Assembly: GCF_000220395.1 (NCBI RefSeq)
Contig: NW_004086115.1
Coordinates: forward strand, 1 to 49,340
DNA length: 49,340 bases
Reading direction: 5' to 3'
Origin: Ichthyophthirius multifiliis
Lineage: Eukaryota; Ciliophora; Oligohymenophorea; Hymenostomatida
Part shown: positions 36,665 through 49,340 of the stretch, one piece after another
Numbering within the stretch: the stretch's first letter is position 1
How the letters are laid out: the number at the start of each line of letters is the position of its first letter
Translations under genes and position numbers: made by a program
The notes under the pieces: generated by a model
Database searches by the model: none
What the model was told of the DNA's origin: nothing
Seen by the model: the letters and a program-made list of their open reading frames with translations, nothing else

Positions 36665-38938
36665 TCATAATTCTTAATATTTATTTTATGTTTTCTTTTT
36701 CTTTTCTTATTATAAAATTTCTTTTTATTAAATATTAAATTTTTCGCAATCTTTTTCATCTAAATCAATTTATAAATCTATTTATTAAAGTAATTATTTA
36801 TAATTTTTTTTATTTCTAAACTACTCAAAAAACTAAATCAAATTCTCGCTATCAAAAGGTTATTTCAAAGTCAAAAATCTAATTAATATATATTATTTAA
36901 TTGAAAATATATATAAAATATATATATAAATTTATATATATATATATATATATATTAATATAAATAATAATTACTTAGTTTTCTTATAATCTATAAATAC
37001 TAAAGTATTTAAATTATTTTCATTTAATTTAAAAACTTATAAAATTTCTTTATGACACTTACCATCAATATAATTATAAGAATAGTCTAAATCTGAAAAA
37101 AACTTTCTACTTTTTTACAGTTTTTCTAAATCCTATTTGAATCTCCCTTCCTTTATCATATCAAAAATTGCAATAATACACGGTCTATCTCCATTATTGC
37201 TACACTTCTCATCAAATTCTTCTTAATTATTGATTTATGATATTTCGTTTTTATTCAATAATTCATCTTATTTTTATAAGGCTAATTAATTGTAGTAATC
37301 TACCATATTAATAAAGTCCAGTGCAGGTTATTCGTAAGGCGACCTTCTAAAAATTTACTTCTGTTAATTATTCTCCAAAATAGTAGCAATTCCAGGAATT
37401 TCTTTAATAGCCCAATTATCAACTTCATTTTCAGGAGGATTTACATATCTAATAAAATGTAAATATTTTCTGAATCTTTATTATTAACTAACCAAAAAGT
37501 AAGTAAGTTTATTGAAAAAATCATATTTATCATAAAAGAAAGCTGTTGAATATTTCATATCTTTTTCTAAACCTTCATTTATTAATTTTCTAAATTATTC
37601 ATCGTTTTCAGCTTCATTTTCACTTAAATTTACATAGGAAACTTTATTTAACAATAATTCGGCTAAATCGTCTTTATCTTTATAATCTTATATTAATTAA
37701 TATTCTTGAATTTTACGAGTATTTGTAACTGTATATACGATTATAGCAGGATATTTAGTTACTTCAGGGTAATTTTATTAACATTCTTAATTATTGCAGG
37801 TTACTTTATAATATTTGAACATATTTCTATTTTTAATATATTTTATTAAAATATAAAAATGTAGTTTTTATTTTTTATTTACTTATAATCATTTTTTATT
37901 TTCTCTAATAAAGGAGATTCTTATTATTAATTATTTTTCTATAGTTATAATAAAACTAATATTTCTTTATTTTTTTTCATCACTATATTACCTATTTAAT
38001 TTGATTAAATATTCAAAATTTCTATTTCTTCACTAATATCATAATAAATTCCTTTTTATTTATTATCTTTTTTTTTAGAAGACTCAATCTCGTCAGTATA
38101 TTTTTTAATAAATTCCTTAGTTTCTCTAATGTTCAATTCACCATCAAAAATATTAACCTAATATTTCTAATTATCCTCTTATAATTTCAAAACAATTAAC
38201 TTTGGTATATCTTTGACTCCATATTTATTTCTTATTTTTTTATTATCACCATCTACACAAGCAAACTAATTTTTATTTTATTTTTTAAATAAAAAAATTA
38301 AATATATGCTTTATTTTTTTAAAAACTTTTTACATCAACTTATCCTCTATATACACTGCTTAAAGATTTAAAATATAAAGGAGGATATTCTTCGTCGTTT
38401 AAAAGAAGAGCTTTTATTGGAATATTCTTATTATCCAAAAATTAATTCAATTCTTTCATATTAGAGACATCTTTTAAAAAAAAGGTATTAATTCCTTAGT
38501 TCTTTATATAAGAGCATCAGGACTAAAAACACCTTAATACGGTATATCTTTGTGTATTTTTTTGTTCTTTTTATTATATATATCCAATTCGCTATAATCG
38601 GGTTAGAAAAATGTCAAATTTGGTAATTCTTGTCTTCTTATAGGGTCACAGGCAGGAATACGGACTCTATCTTATTCTACTTCCCATATTTTTTCACAAT
38701 CAAGCAAATATGTAAGGACTATACCGTCAGTTAATTCGGCGTATTAATGTAAGACTTCATTACCTATTTTACATCTATCGCATTCTTTTAAACGAGTTAC
38801 CATTAAAGTTATAAGTGAATTAGGATTTTATTTAAGATTTTTTACTACATCGGAAAAAATCGTTATTTTTGTTACTTCGGCATTAAATTATATTAATAAA
38901 AGGAAAAATATTAAGGATAGTATAGATTATTTTTACAT
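36665..38938 (-). CDS. PDI-like ER protein with several thioredoxin-fold domains and a CDRC site
   Basis: A signal peptide (MQKQSILSLIFFLLLIQFNA) is followed by a thioredoxin-like domain with CDRC at residues 53-56, in place of the CGHC of classical PDI. A second thioredoxin-like unit has FACVDGDNKKIRNKYGVKDI followed by the cis-Pro (IPKL). A third has YKVTCNNQECQQNYPEVTKY then PAIIVYT. The C-terminal domain has EEFDEKCSNNGDRPCIIAIF, resembling the PDIA6/P5 C-terminal domain. Three introns of 68, 56 and 96 nt were placed by phase. Total about 684 residues, ending YQEL, close to KDEL-type retrieval signals. One frame break at an A8 run on the + strand (38476-38483) is needed. A role in disulfide exchange or chaperoning in the ER is inferred. 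Confidence 0.8.
36929..36955. repeat. (TA)n tract inside the last intron of the PDI-like gene
   Basis: A TA microsatellite within the 96-nt intron 36974-36879 of the minus-strand gene. It adds to the group of introns here that carry TA repeats. Confidence 0.7.
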
Positions 38939-39979
38939 ATTTTATTAGTTTTAAAATTTTTTTATTTGATTTAATTGTAACAAAGATACTTATATAAAGT
39001 ATATAAATAATAATTTCTTTTGTTTTTTTAGAATAATACAAATGTTATTATTTTATAACTTTTAATGCTTTTTTTTTAATTAAATTTAATTTTAAAATTT
39101 GCTTAAATATATTATATTTCTAGAATAATTAAAATTATTTTATATTTTAATAAGAATTAAATATAGAAAATAATATAATTATTAAAAAATAATAAATAAA
39201 TAAATATATTATAATATATATATATATATAAATATTTAAATATTTATATATTATAATATTTATATTATTTACCTTTATAAAGTATATATATATATAAATT
39301 CATACATTTTGTTTTTATAAAAACTTTAATTATTTAGTTTATTACGAATTTATTAAATTTACATTTTTATTTAAAACATAATACATAATATTACAATTAG
39401 TATATTTTTATACAATTATTAAAAAAACACATAAATTTAAAATATATCATAAATGTTTAAATAATAAATAATATTTTAAAATACATATTAAATATTGAGA
39501 AACCAAAAAATACACTCTAACAAATATTGATATAACATCTATAGTTATATTTCTTTTTAAAAATAAATATAATTTATGTATTAAAAAAAATTATATTTGA
39601 TTTAATTTTATATATATATTAATTAAATATTTTGCTATTAATTATTAACATATATATTATATCTCTACACTTTTTTTTGTTTTGAATAATTATTTTATTT
39701 ATAATATATTTTACTTAAAATAAAATTTATCTAATATCATATAATTAATAAAAAATATCCTCAAATTTTCTTTATTTATTTTCAATATTAAAATTAATTA
39801 AAGTAACTTTTTTCAAATTAAAGATTTTTTTAATAGTTTTTAATTTTATTCAAAATAAAAATATTATTTAAAAAGAAATATTTAAAATTATAAAATTGAA
39901 TTGATATTTATATAAAATTAATAAGATTTTTATGCAACAAAATTTCTTTCTTTAATTTTAATATTCATATATGTAACTT
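38939..39979. other. AT-rich gap
   Basis: About 1 kb of A/T runs with TA-rich patches near 39215-39300. No gene. Confidence 0.6.
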
Positions 39980-40790
39980 TTGCTATTAAGGAAAATTTTA
40001 TCTTTTATTTAGTTTCGCTATGTTACAGGCTGTTTATGGACTAAATTAATAAAAAATAAATAATAATTAGACAAAAAAATTAATTTATTTACTAATGGTT
40101 TACTTCAATTTATTTGACATTTTAATGAGTAATTTAAATATTATATAAATGAATAATTATACTATAAAAAAACTTATTAAATAAAACATTGATAAACATA
40201 AATTTAAGAATTATTAAATAATAACAAATAAAATTTTTGTATATATTTATTTATAAAAGGAATAATAAATATATACTTGAAGTTTTTATAATTTATAATA
40301 TTCAAATCAAATTTAATATTGTTTAAATTAAAGCAGATATGTGAGCGAGTTTTTGAATTTCATATCTATAGAAATCTATAAAATTTCATAAGAATCTAAT
40401 TAGATATGCATTATATGGGAAACTATTTATCTATTAAATTTATAATATAGTTTTAAGATTTTTAATAGAATTTCAATTATAATTGAAATATTCCAATTTT
40501 AATTTAGATGCTTAGATGATAGATTTTTTTTTTCTTTTATTAAAAAGTTATATATATAATCTCAATATGAGTATATTAATTTATGCAAGAAAAATAAAAT
40601 GCATATGCCTTATACTTTTTTATAGATAAATAATTAAGTTAAATCTTAAAAATAATATATCGAATACTTAAATTAAAATTGATAATGAATAATATATATG
40701 CCTTGATGATTCTAATTTATAAATTCAAATATAGATTACTTAATAATAATAATAATAATTCTTAATTGTCTATTAGAATAAAAAAAATTA
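39980..40790 (+). pseudogene. Possible decayed or unresolved coding island
   Basis: Within an otherwise A/T-only gap this stretch is slightly richer in G and C and gives short protein-like pieces with the ciliate code: FYLVSLCYRLFMDQ near 40010, KQICERVFEFHIYRNLQN near 40330, and INLCKKNKMHMPYTFLQ near 40590. In-frame TGAs separate the pieces and no convincing splice sites join them. No family is recognised. A remnant gene is my best guess; chance is possible. Confidence 0.25.
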
Positions 40791-41216
40791 AAAATATATT
40801 AAAATTTTATTAATAAATTATTTATTTATATTAATTATATTATTATTTATTTTGGATATATTTTTATTAATTTATCAAATATATTAAATTGAAATAAATT
40901 ATGTATTAATTATATTGTTTATTCTATTAATTTAATTTTTTACTTTATAATAATAACTTTAATATTTTATTATTATTCATTTACCTATTATATATTTAAA
41001 AAAATTATCAAATTCATATGTGAAAAATAATAATAAATTACTTTGTATAAATAAAAATCATGAATTAAATTTTATCTATTTTATATTTAATTTGCTTAAA
41101 TTAAAAAAAATATATTTATATAATAGAAAAAAACAATAAACACATTAAATTTTCAATATAAAAAAAACTTGTAGAAAACAAAAAAATTATTAAAAAGTTA
41201 AAACACATAATAATAA
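40791..41216. other. AT-rich gap
   Basis: About 430 bases of A/T-rich DNA before the hydrolase gene. Nothing recognisable. Confidence 0.55.
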
Positions 41217-42700
41217 ATGATACTCTAATTTAATTAATTATATAAAACGTTTATTCGACCTTCTCGATAGGAGTATACAATATTCGACCTCGGTCCTGAC
41301 TAATAAATATTTGGCAATTAAAAAACTAAAAGAACCGATATATAAATAATAAACATGAAAAATCAATAACTTCAATGTTCGCTCTTCTAACCTTTTCAAA
41401 AGCAAAACCCTGAAGAATTACTCGAACTTTACGATTGTGTAATTTACTGTCATTGTAACTCCGGTTCAAGACTGGAAGCCTTACCTATTTTACCCTATTT
41501 AATATAAAAAGGCTTGGGTTTGTTTTGCTTTGATTTTTCCGGAAGTGGCATTTCAGAGGGAGATTATGTTACATTAGGTAAGAACGAATAATAAGATTTA
41601 AATTCTATTGTAAATTATATTTAATAAAATTTAAAATAAATATAAGGAGTATACTTATGGGGTAGAAGTATGGGAGCCGCAACTATAATTTTATATTCAA
41701 GTAATTTAAAATGTACTAAGTTTATTAGAGGATTAGTTTTTGATAGTGGATTTGCTAGTTTAAAAATTTTAGCATAAGATGTTGCAAAAAAAAAAACGGG
41801 TATGCCTGGCTTTTTAATAGACACTGCATTATCTTATATCAATAAATAATTAAAGGAGATAGTCAATCTAGACATTGAAAATATGGATATATCTAGAAAT
41901 ATACATAATTTATATTTTCCTTGTATGTTTTTGTGTTCTAAGGATGATACTTTTGTAGACTTTAAACATGTGGAACTTTTATATAATAGGTATAATGGTT
42001 AAAAATAGATTTATTATATAAATGGAGAACATAATGAATGTAGAAATCAAAAAACATTAGAATATATATGTGAATGGATTTGTAAATAAAGCAATAAAAT
42101 TTTAAGTGAAAATTCCTATTGTAATGCTCCAAAGCATTTATACTCGCCTAATAAGAATAATTTTTATTCTATTACTTTATGTTCTATTCTTAAAAATAAT
42201 AGCGAACCTAAGTAGTTTAATAGTGTATAAAATTCACCGAATACTCTACCAAGAAATATTGATAGCAATTTTAAAAAATCGTACTTTTCTAAAGTTTAAG
42301 AATAGGAGGAAATAAAAACTTGTGATAATTTGGAATATAAAGGTAGTATTATTAAGGAAAAAAATAAAATATTAATTTACTTTAGTTTAATAGGATTGTT
42401 TATACAGAACCTGAATATGAAAAAAAAAACATTATTGATTTTTTATAAATATTATTGCTTTTTAGAAATATAGATAACTTATATAAATTAAAGTTATTTA
42501 ATAGTTATTTACTCTGTAATTAAATTAAATACTTTAATAACAAAATCTTAAACTATGTATTTGCATTTGATATTCTATTAAATATTAATTTTAATATAAA
42601 ACTTTTTCTTATTACTTCTAAAAATAATAAAAGAATATACACCAATTTTTATTTAAATTAATATAAGATTAATAAACTCAATAATTAAAAATTAGTTATT
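41217..42700 (+). CDS. Alpha/beta hydrolase (ABHD17/BEM46-type serine hydrolase) with extended C-terminus
   Basis: Coding starts MILQFNQLYKTFIRPSR and continues with EYTIFDLGP, the conserved opening of the plant and protist S33-type hydrolases related to ABHD17/BEM46. The oxyanion region reads YCHCNSGSR where relatives have HGNSGSR, so the usual Gly is Cys. The fold continues with LFCFDFSGSGISEG, the nucleophile elbow WGRSMGAA, the acid Asp in SKDDTFVD and the catalytic His in NGEHNECR. The catalytic core spans roughly residues 1-275. A Ser/Asn/Gln-rich extension follows, with a one-base break at an A7 run (42358-42364). No clear TGA follows in the favoured frame, so the 3' end is approximate. 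Possible role: lipid or acyl-protein hydrolysis; the substrate is not predictable. Confidence 0.85.
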
Positions 42701-44167
42701 TTTTTATTAAAAAAATAATTTATTTTAAAATAAAAAATTAAAATAAAAACCAAAAAATAGTTATCATAATTTTATTATAAATCAATATTAAATAAAGCTA
42801 ATATATAAAAAGGAACATACATATATAATAAATAAATATTATATTTTTTAAATATTAATAAAAATAAGCTTTATAATAAATTATTTCTTAATTTATAATA
42901 TTTATCATTATTTGTAAAACTTTTAATAATTTATATTTAAAAATATTTAATAATATTAAATTAAAATCTTTTTATTTCCTCAAAATATTTATTTTAAGTT
43001 TTAAAATAAAATAAAGCAAAGCTTAATAAACATATAAATAAGTAAATTTTATTTAAAAGATAAAATAAAAGTAAAAGAAATATTTTAAAAAATCTAATTA
43101 TAATATATAACAAAAAGTCATAAATATTTTAATTGTTTTTTAAATATTCTTTAATAAATTATTAAAAAACGTAAAATATTATTAAATATAAAAAAAAAAA
43201 TTATTTTAATTTTTTCTTTTTTAGATATATTATTTTTTATTATGTTATTAATAATTATTTAAAATTAATACTAAAAAAATATTTTAAATATGAATTGTAT
43301 TCTTAAGAAATCAATATTCTATTTAACTATAATTAATTTTTAACCTATTTATGTATATATTTATTTTAATATAAAATATATTTTATGTATTTTTCTTATA
43401 AATTATAAAAATAAAATTTATTAAGAAATTCATTATTATTTTAAATTAAAATATTATATATGTTTTTTGTTTATATATATAAATATTAATAATTTTTTTT
43501 TTATGGATAAAGTTATATTTATTTTTTAACTATATAATAATATAATAAAATATCATTTGAATATATAAATTTAATTAATTGAAACAAAATAAAATATTAT
43601 ATATTTTTAATAAAATCAGAAATAATAATAAAATAAAATTATTGTATATTAAAATTAAAAATAATTATGGTTTATTTTTTTAATAAATATTAAATTTAAG
43701 ACATTTTGTCTTAGCAATTTTTTTAATGCTTTATTTTTAATATTTTTTCATCTTTTATTTTTGTTTTTTAATTTCTAAAAAAATATTTTAAATATATCGT
43801 AATTTATATTTTTAAGAATATTTTATATTTAACAGTTTGTATGTCGTTGTTAGGTTTAGGTTTTTGATTTAAATCATTAATATATATTTTTTATAATAAT
43901 AAGAATAATAAATAAAATTATAATATTTTAATAATTATTAAATTAATTATTTTTCAAGAGTTAATATAAAAATTACGTAGTTTTTATTTTTTGTTAAAAG
44001 ATAATACGCGTAGATCAAAATGAAATGAATAGATATACTTTTTTATTTTTATATTTAAATAGAAAATTGCTAAAGGAAAAAAATAAACATAAAAACTAAT
44101 TAAAAAAAATAAAATTAAATTAAATAAAAAAAAACTAATTTAGATAAAAAATCCCAATATAAAAAAT
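42701..44167. other. AT-rich gap upstream of glutamate dehydrogenase
   Basis: About 1.5 kb, close to pure A/T. It probably holds the hydrolase 3' end and the dehydrogenase promoter. No element recognised. Confidence 0.6.
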
Positions 44168-46107
<1,940 letters not shown>

Positions 46108-46264
46108 AAAAAGAATATTATTAAAATTTTTTTGTTTTATTTAAGTTATAAAATATATATTAATTTTTTATTTATCTTAAGATTTATTAATTATTTCTTT
46201 AATTAAATTTATATTTGTTTCTAATAATATAAATAAAAATAAAAAATAAAAATATTTGAAAAAT

Positions 46265-46346
<82 letters not shown>

Positions 46347-46431
46347 TTTTTATATTTAAATTCATATCTCAGTAAGTTTTTTTTATTATTAAATTCATTT
46401 AATAAATACAAAATCTCTTGTTAATAATATA
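46108..46431. repeat. Convergent 3' gap with long (TA)n tract
   Basis: The 320 bases between two convergent genes are A/T-rich and contain a perfect TA repeat of about 70 bases at 46268-46337. Both 3' untranslated regions must lie here. Confidence 0.85.
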
Positions 46432-46710
46432 TCAGCCAGTTTTGAACAACAATATAGCTAATTATCCAATATAAAGATAAATATAATAACTGCGCTCAAA
46501 AGTTACATAGCTTGCAAAATTTCTACCTACAACACAATGCCATGTTCCATGATATCTTGATCTAAAATCGTCTTTAATAAATGTTGCAATTTCTTTATCT
46601 GTATTGCAATAATCAATTGCTTTTTTCGAAACTTCTTTTACATCTCTAACCATTTCTTCTGTCATATCAAATGCTTTTACAACAGGTTCCACTCTATCCA
46701 AATAATTCAT
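46432..46710 (-). CDS. Dynein light chain LC8 (DYNLL-type)
   Basis: An intronless 92-residue frame. The LC8 fold is evident in order: an acidic N-terminal helix (DMTEEMVRDVKEVSKKAID), then KEIATFIKDDFRSRYHGTWHC, then VVGRNFASYVTFE, which is the beta-strand that forms the dimer and target groove. Family members are 85-92 residues. LC8 is a dimeric hub that binds dynein intermediate chains and many other partners in the cytoplasm and axoneme. The strand after the groove reads RSYYIYLYIG, matching the usual FYIGQ-type ending, and the TAA that follows must be read as Gln to reach TGA at 46432. The ATG is preceded immediately by a run of 21 A on the coding strand. Confidence 0.95.
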
Positions 46711-46731
46711 TTTTTTTTTTTTTTTTTTTTT
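46711..46731 (-). promoter_or_regulatory. A21 leader directly upstream of the LC8 start codon
   Basis: On the + strand this is a run of 21 T that abuts the complement of the ATG. Most genes here have A-rich leaders; this is the longest homopolymer seen at a start codon. It may influence initiation or mark a nucleosome-free promoter. Function is inferred. Confidence 0.5.
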
Positions 46732-46834
46732 GAAACTTTATTAAATTATTTATTATTTATATATTTATTTATTTTTAAAAAAATATAAATTATTTATTTT
46801 ATATATATCTATAATAATCTAATAATTATTTTTA

Positions 46835-48524
46835 TCAATTTTTCCAGAAAAGACAACAATCCATAAACCCCCTTTTTTATTAACTGTAGCCTGAACTATA
46901 TTATCTTGTTATTTTATTTTTTTAAATATTCTATTAAGCCAAAAAGTATCTATTTTTGATATCTTCACTATCTTTTTTCTCTTAGATATAATTTTATATC
47001 CCATTATCAGTATTATTATTTTAACTCAAGTTAATTAGTTCCTAATTAGTAGCCGGAATTTATTCTATTTTGACTATTTCTTCTATACTTGCAAATTAAT
47101 ATTCCCTTAATTTATTAATAGCTCCCACCCAAGCATTTCTAAACTACTAATTATCCGCTTTAAATTAAAATGAACTTTCTTCTTCACCATCGTTTACATA
47201 AATAACAAAACATCTAGGTTTTTCTGAATATTCACACGATTTAATATTATTCAAAACAATATAATTTTCAGGAACAGACTAGTTTTTACCTTCTAATTTA
47301 TACCAAGACAATATTTAACGTTTTAAAACAAATTATTTCGTGTTCCAAATTTGTCCCCCTATGTTTGAATTTTCTTTTACTTTTACTTATTATTCGAAAA
47401 TCACTTCATCTCTTTATTATTATATACTTTTTTAATCATTACTATTTTATGAATTAATCTTATCCATAGCTCTAGATATGGACTTTACCCAATTATCTAC
47501 TTAAGAAAGCGATTCTGAGTAAAAATTATATTAAATTTCCTTCCCTTTCTTATTAATATTCACATAAAATCCGTAATTATATCCTATTCCTAAAATATTT
47601 TTTATTATATTGTTATCAGCAATCTAAAGTTCATGTTATTATACTTCTTTGACATCTTAAACATTAATTTCTCCTATTTATTTTGAATTATTTTCCTTAG
47701 AATCATAATAATAAATCGTATTCAAATTCATAAAGGGAGGTAATAAATCTTAAATATTATTATTATTATTTTTTATACCTTCAATTATTAATATAAGCCA
47801 TCTAGATTTCGCCTTTTATAATTTATCAACAATATTTTATTTCTTTTTTAATAAAAAGCCTTAAATTATTTGATCTTTATTTATGTTCTATAAGTATTAA
47901 TGTATGCCTTTTGCTTTTTGCATTTTTTCATTTTATTCTTGAACTAATTATTCGTTGTAGGCTTCTGTTTTTTTTTCTGTTTCGATTTATATTCTGTTTT
48001 TAGTTTCACTATCTAAAGACTATTTTTTTTTTAATATATAAATGTAATAAATAGATAAACTAAATAATATATATTTTATAGTTTATTTTTTTTAATTTTT
48101 TTTTTTAAATAAAAAATAAAAATATTAATATTAATTATTATTTTTTTAACTTAAAACTTCCATGATTTTGCTCTATCTTATGGTTAAGATTATTCAATAT
48201 TGTATTACTTAAGAAAATTTAAACAATTAGTCCATTCAAGAAGTTCTTGATTACTACTTGCTTTTAGAACAAAATCTCTGTCTGAAAATTATATTAGGAA
48301 AGTAACATTTGATTAAATTTATATTTTAATCGAATCTATAGGAATAATACCAGATGGTTGGTCGTCTTTTTTGGTTTGTTTTTAAAATAAGCAATATATT
48401 ATCCATTATCTCTTACAATAAAATATCTTTTTTAATATCCTACAAATATTTTAGGACTTTTTTTATCTAAAAATCCTTCCATGTATTTATATTTATTAAA
48501 TAATTCTAATTTATCCTTTTCCAT
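46835..48524 (-). CDS. Triple PH-domain protein, about 519 residues
   Basis: Two exons with a 131-nt intron (48150-48020). Three pleckstrin-homology modules can be seen. PH1 is about residues 14-110 (MEGFLDKKSPKIFVGYQKRYFIV ends its first strands; the closing helix is LLEWTNCLNFLKQY). PH2 is about 165-285 (QGFLLKKKQNIVDKLQKAKS ... YSESLSQVDNWVKSISRAM). PH3 is about 330-420 (WNTKQFVLKRQILSWYKLEG ... FQFKADNQQFRNAWVGAINK). Each ends in the C-terminal helix with the hallmark Trp. Basic residues in the first loop of PH1 and PH2 could bind phosphoinositides. A Glu/Lys/Gln helix links PH1 and PH2. One-base breaks occur at A/T runs near 48367-48372 and near the 3' end, so the last 25 residues are uncertain. 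Likely a membrane-targeting adaptor. Confidence 0.8.
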
Positions 48525-49340
48525 ATTTTTATTTTATTGAATTTTATTTGGCTTTTATTTATTTAATATTTTTTTTTTTTAAAAAAATGTAATTAATAAA
48601 ATTATTTTTGTTATTAGTTATTATAATATATGATAAATATCCGAAATATATATTAATTAATGGTTATGCTTTTTTTATTGAATATAAACAAACAAGAATT
48701 TTATTTTATAAAAAACTAATTTAAAATTATTATTTTAAAACATATTATTAATCATATTATAACGAGATTAGGATTAAAATACTCATATAATTAATAAAAA
48801 ATTTAATCATATTAATTTTAAATTTAAATATTATATATTAAATTAAGTATATATTTTTTTATTTATTTTTATAGTTAAATTTTAATAAAAATAAGATATA
48901 AAAAAATTATTAAATTATTTAAATAAAAATACAGTATTTTATTAAATAATTTTCTTAATAAATAATTTTCATATAAATTAATTAAACGTTATTAAATAAT
49001 TAATAAATAATATAATATATTTATTTTTAATTTATTTTTTTAAATAAATATATATATATATATTTTATATATTTTTTTTTAATTATAATTTGAAATATAT
49101 ATTGTAATTCATTAAATTATTAACTTAATTAAATATATATATATCTTTTATTTATTTTTTAATTTTTTTTAATTTTATTAAAATTAATTTAAAATATTAA
49201 AATACTATAACATTTAATATTTATTTTATTTTAATTTATATTTCTTATCATTTTAATATAGTTTTATATACTATTTTAAACTTTTTTATTTATTTTTATA
49301 TTTATCATATATATATATATATATATGTTAATCTATATTC
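48525..49340. other. AT-rich right end of the window
   Basis: About 800 bases of A/T runs and short TA tracts (49049-49062, 49306-49326). There is no telomere here, so the chromosome continues past the window. Confidence 0.6.

Overview
The window starts at a telomere of C4A2 repeats (CCCCAA), is extremely AT-rich (clearly above 80% by eye), and holds genes that read open only if TAA and TAG mean glutamine and TGA is the sole stop. That combination points to a macronuclear chromosome end of an oligohymenophorean ciliate. The very high AT content suggests Ichthyophthirius or a close relative rather than Tetrahymena, but this is inference. All translations here use that code (table 6), which joins the short fragments seen with the standard code into full-length genes. 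No tRNA, rRNA, CRISPR array, recognisable transposon or virus-like element was seen.

Layout. 1-88 telomere. 101-190 a short 39-bp subtelomeric repeat. About 655-1440 a broken coding-like stretch. 2816-5869 (-) SOS1-like Na+/H+ exchanger. 6337-8366 (-) orphan multi-pass membrane protein. 8941-9779 (+) possible myristoylated orphan. 9969-11236 (-) seven-exon orphan. 12618-13562 (+) HSD10-type dehydrogenase. 14345-14730 (-) EFCAB10-like protein. 15604-17237 (+) Asn-rich orphan. 17782-22090 (-) an EH-domain/DFGDF/synergin-like protein. 23267-24067 (+) dual-specificity phosphatase. 25931-28221 (-) K+ channel. 29209-29540 (-) small Cys-containing coiled coil. 29892-30979 (-) mitochondrial folate/NAD-type carrier. 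31695-36554 (+) 1569-residue MON2-like protein. 36665-38938 (-) PDI-like ER protein. 41217 to about 42700 (+) alpha/beta hydrolase. 44168-46107 (+) glutamate dehydrogenase. 46432-46710 (-) dynein light chain LC8. 46835-48524 (-) triple PH-domain protein.

The genes are ordinary, mostly unrelated eukaryotic housekeeping, trafficking, ion-transport and ciliary genes. They are not an operon or a mobile cassette. A trafficking theme exists (synergin-like adaptor partner, MON2-like protein, PH protein), as does a mitochondrial one (glutamate dehydrogenase, HSD10, carrier), but nothing shows co-regulation. Introns are small (37-274 nt), AT-rich, GT-AG with one apparent GC-AG case, and several carry TA microsatellites.

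The strongest candidate for something under-described is the 1354-residue protein at 17782-22090. It joins an N-terminal EH domain, at least nine DFGDF-type motifs expected to bind the AP-1/GGA ear, an 18-codon TAA polyglutamine tract and a C-terminal synergin-like Cys module. A technical caution: about ten breaks of one base, mostly at A or T runs, occur in eight otherwise good genes. These look like homopolymer-length errors, although genuine indels cannot be excluded. Because TGA is the only stop, open frames of about 70 codons arise by chance in this AT-rich DNA, so frame openness alone was not taken as evidence of a gene.
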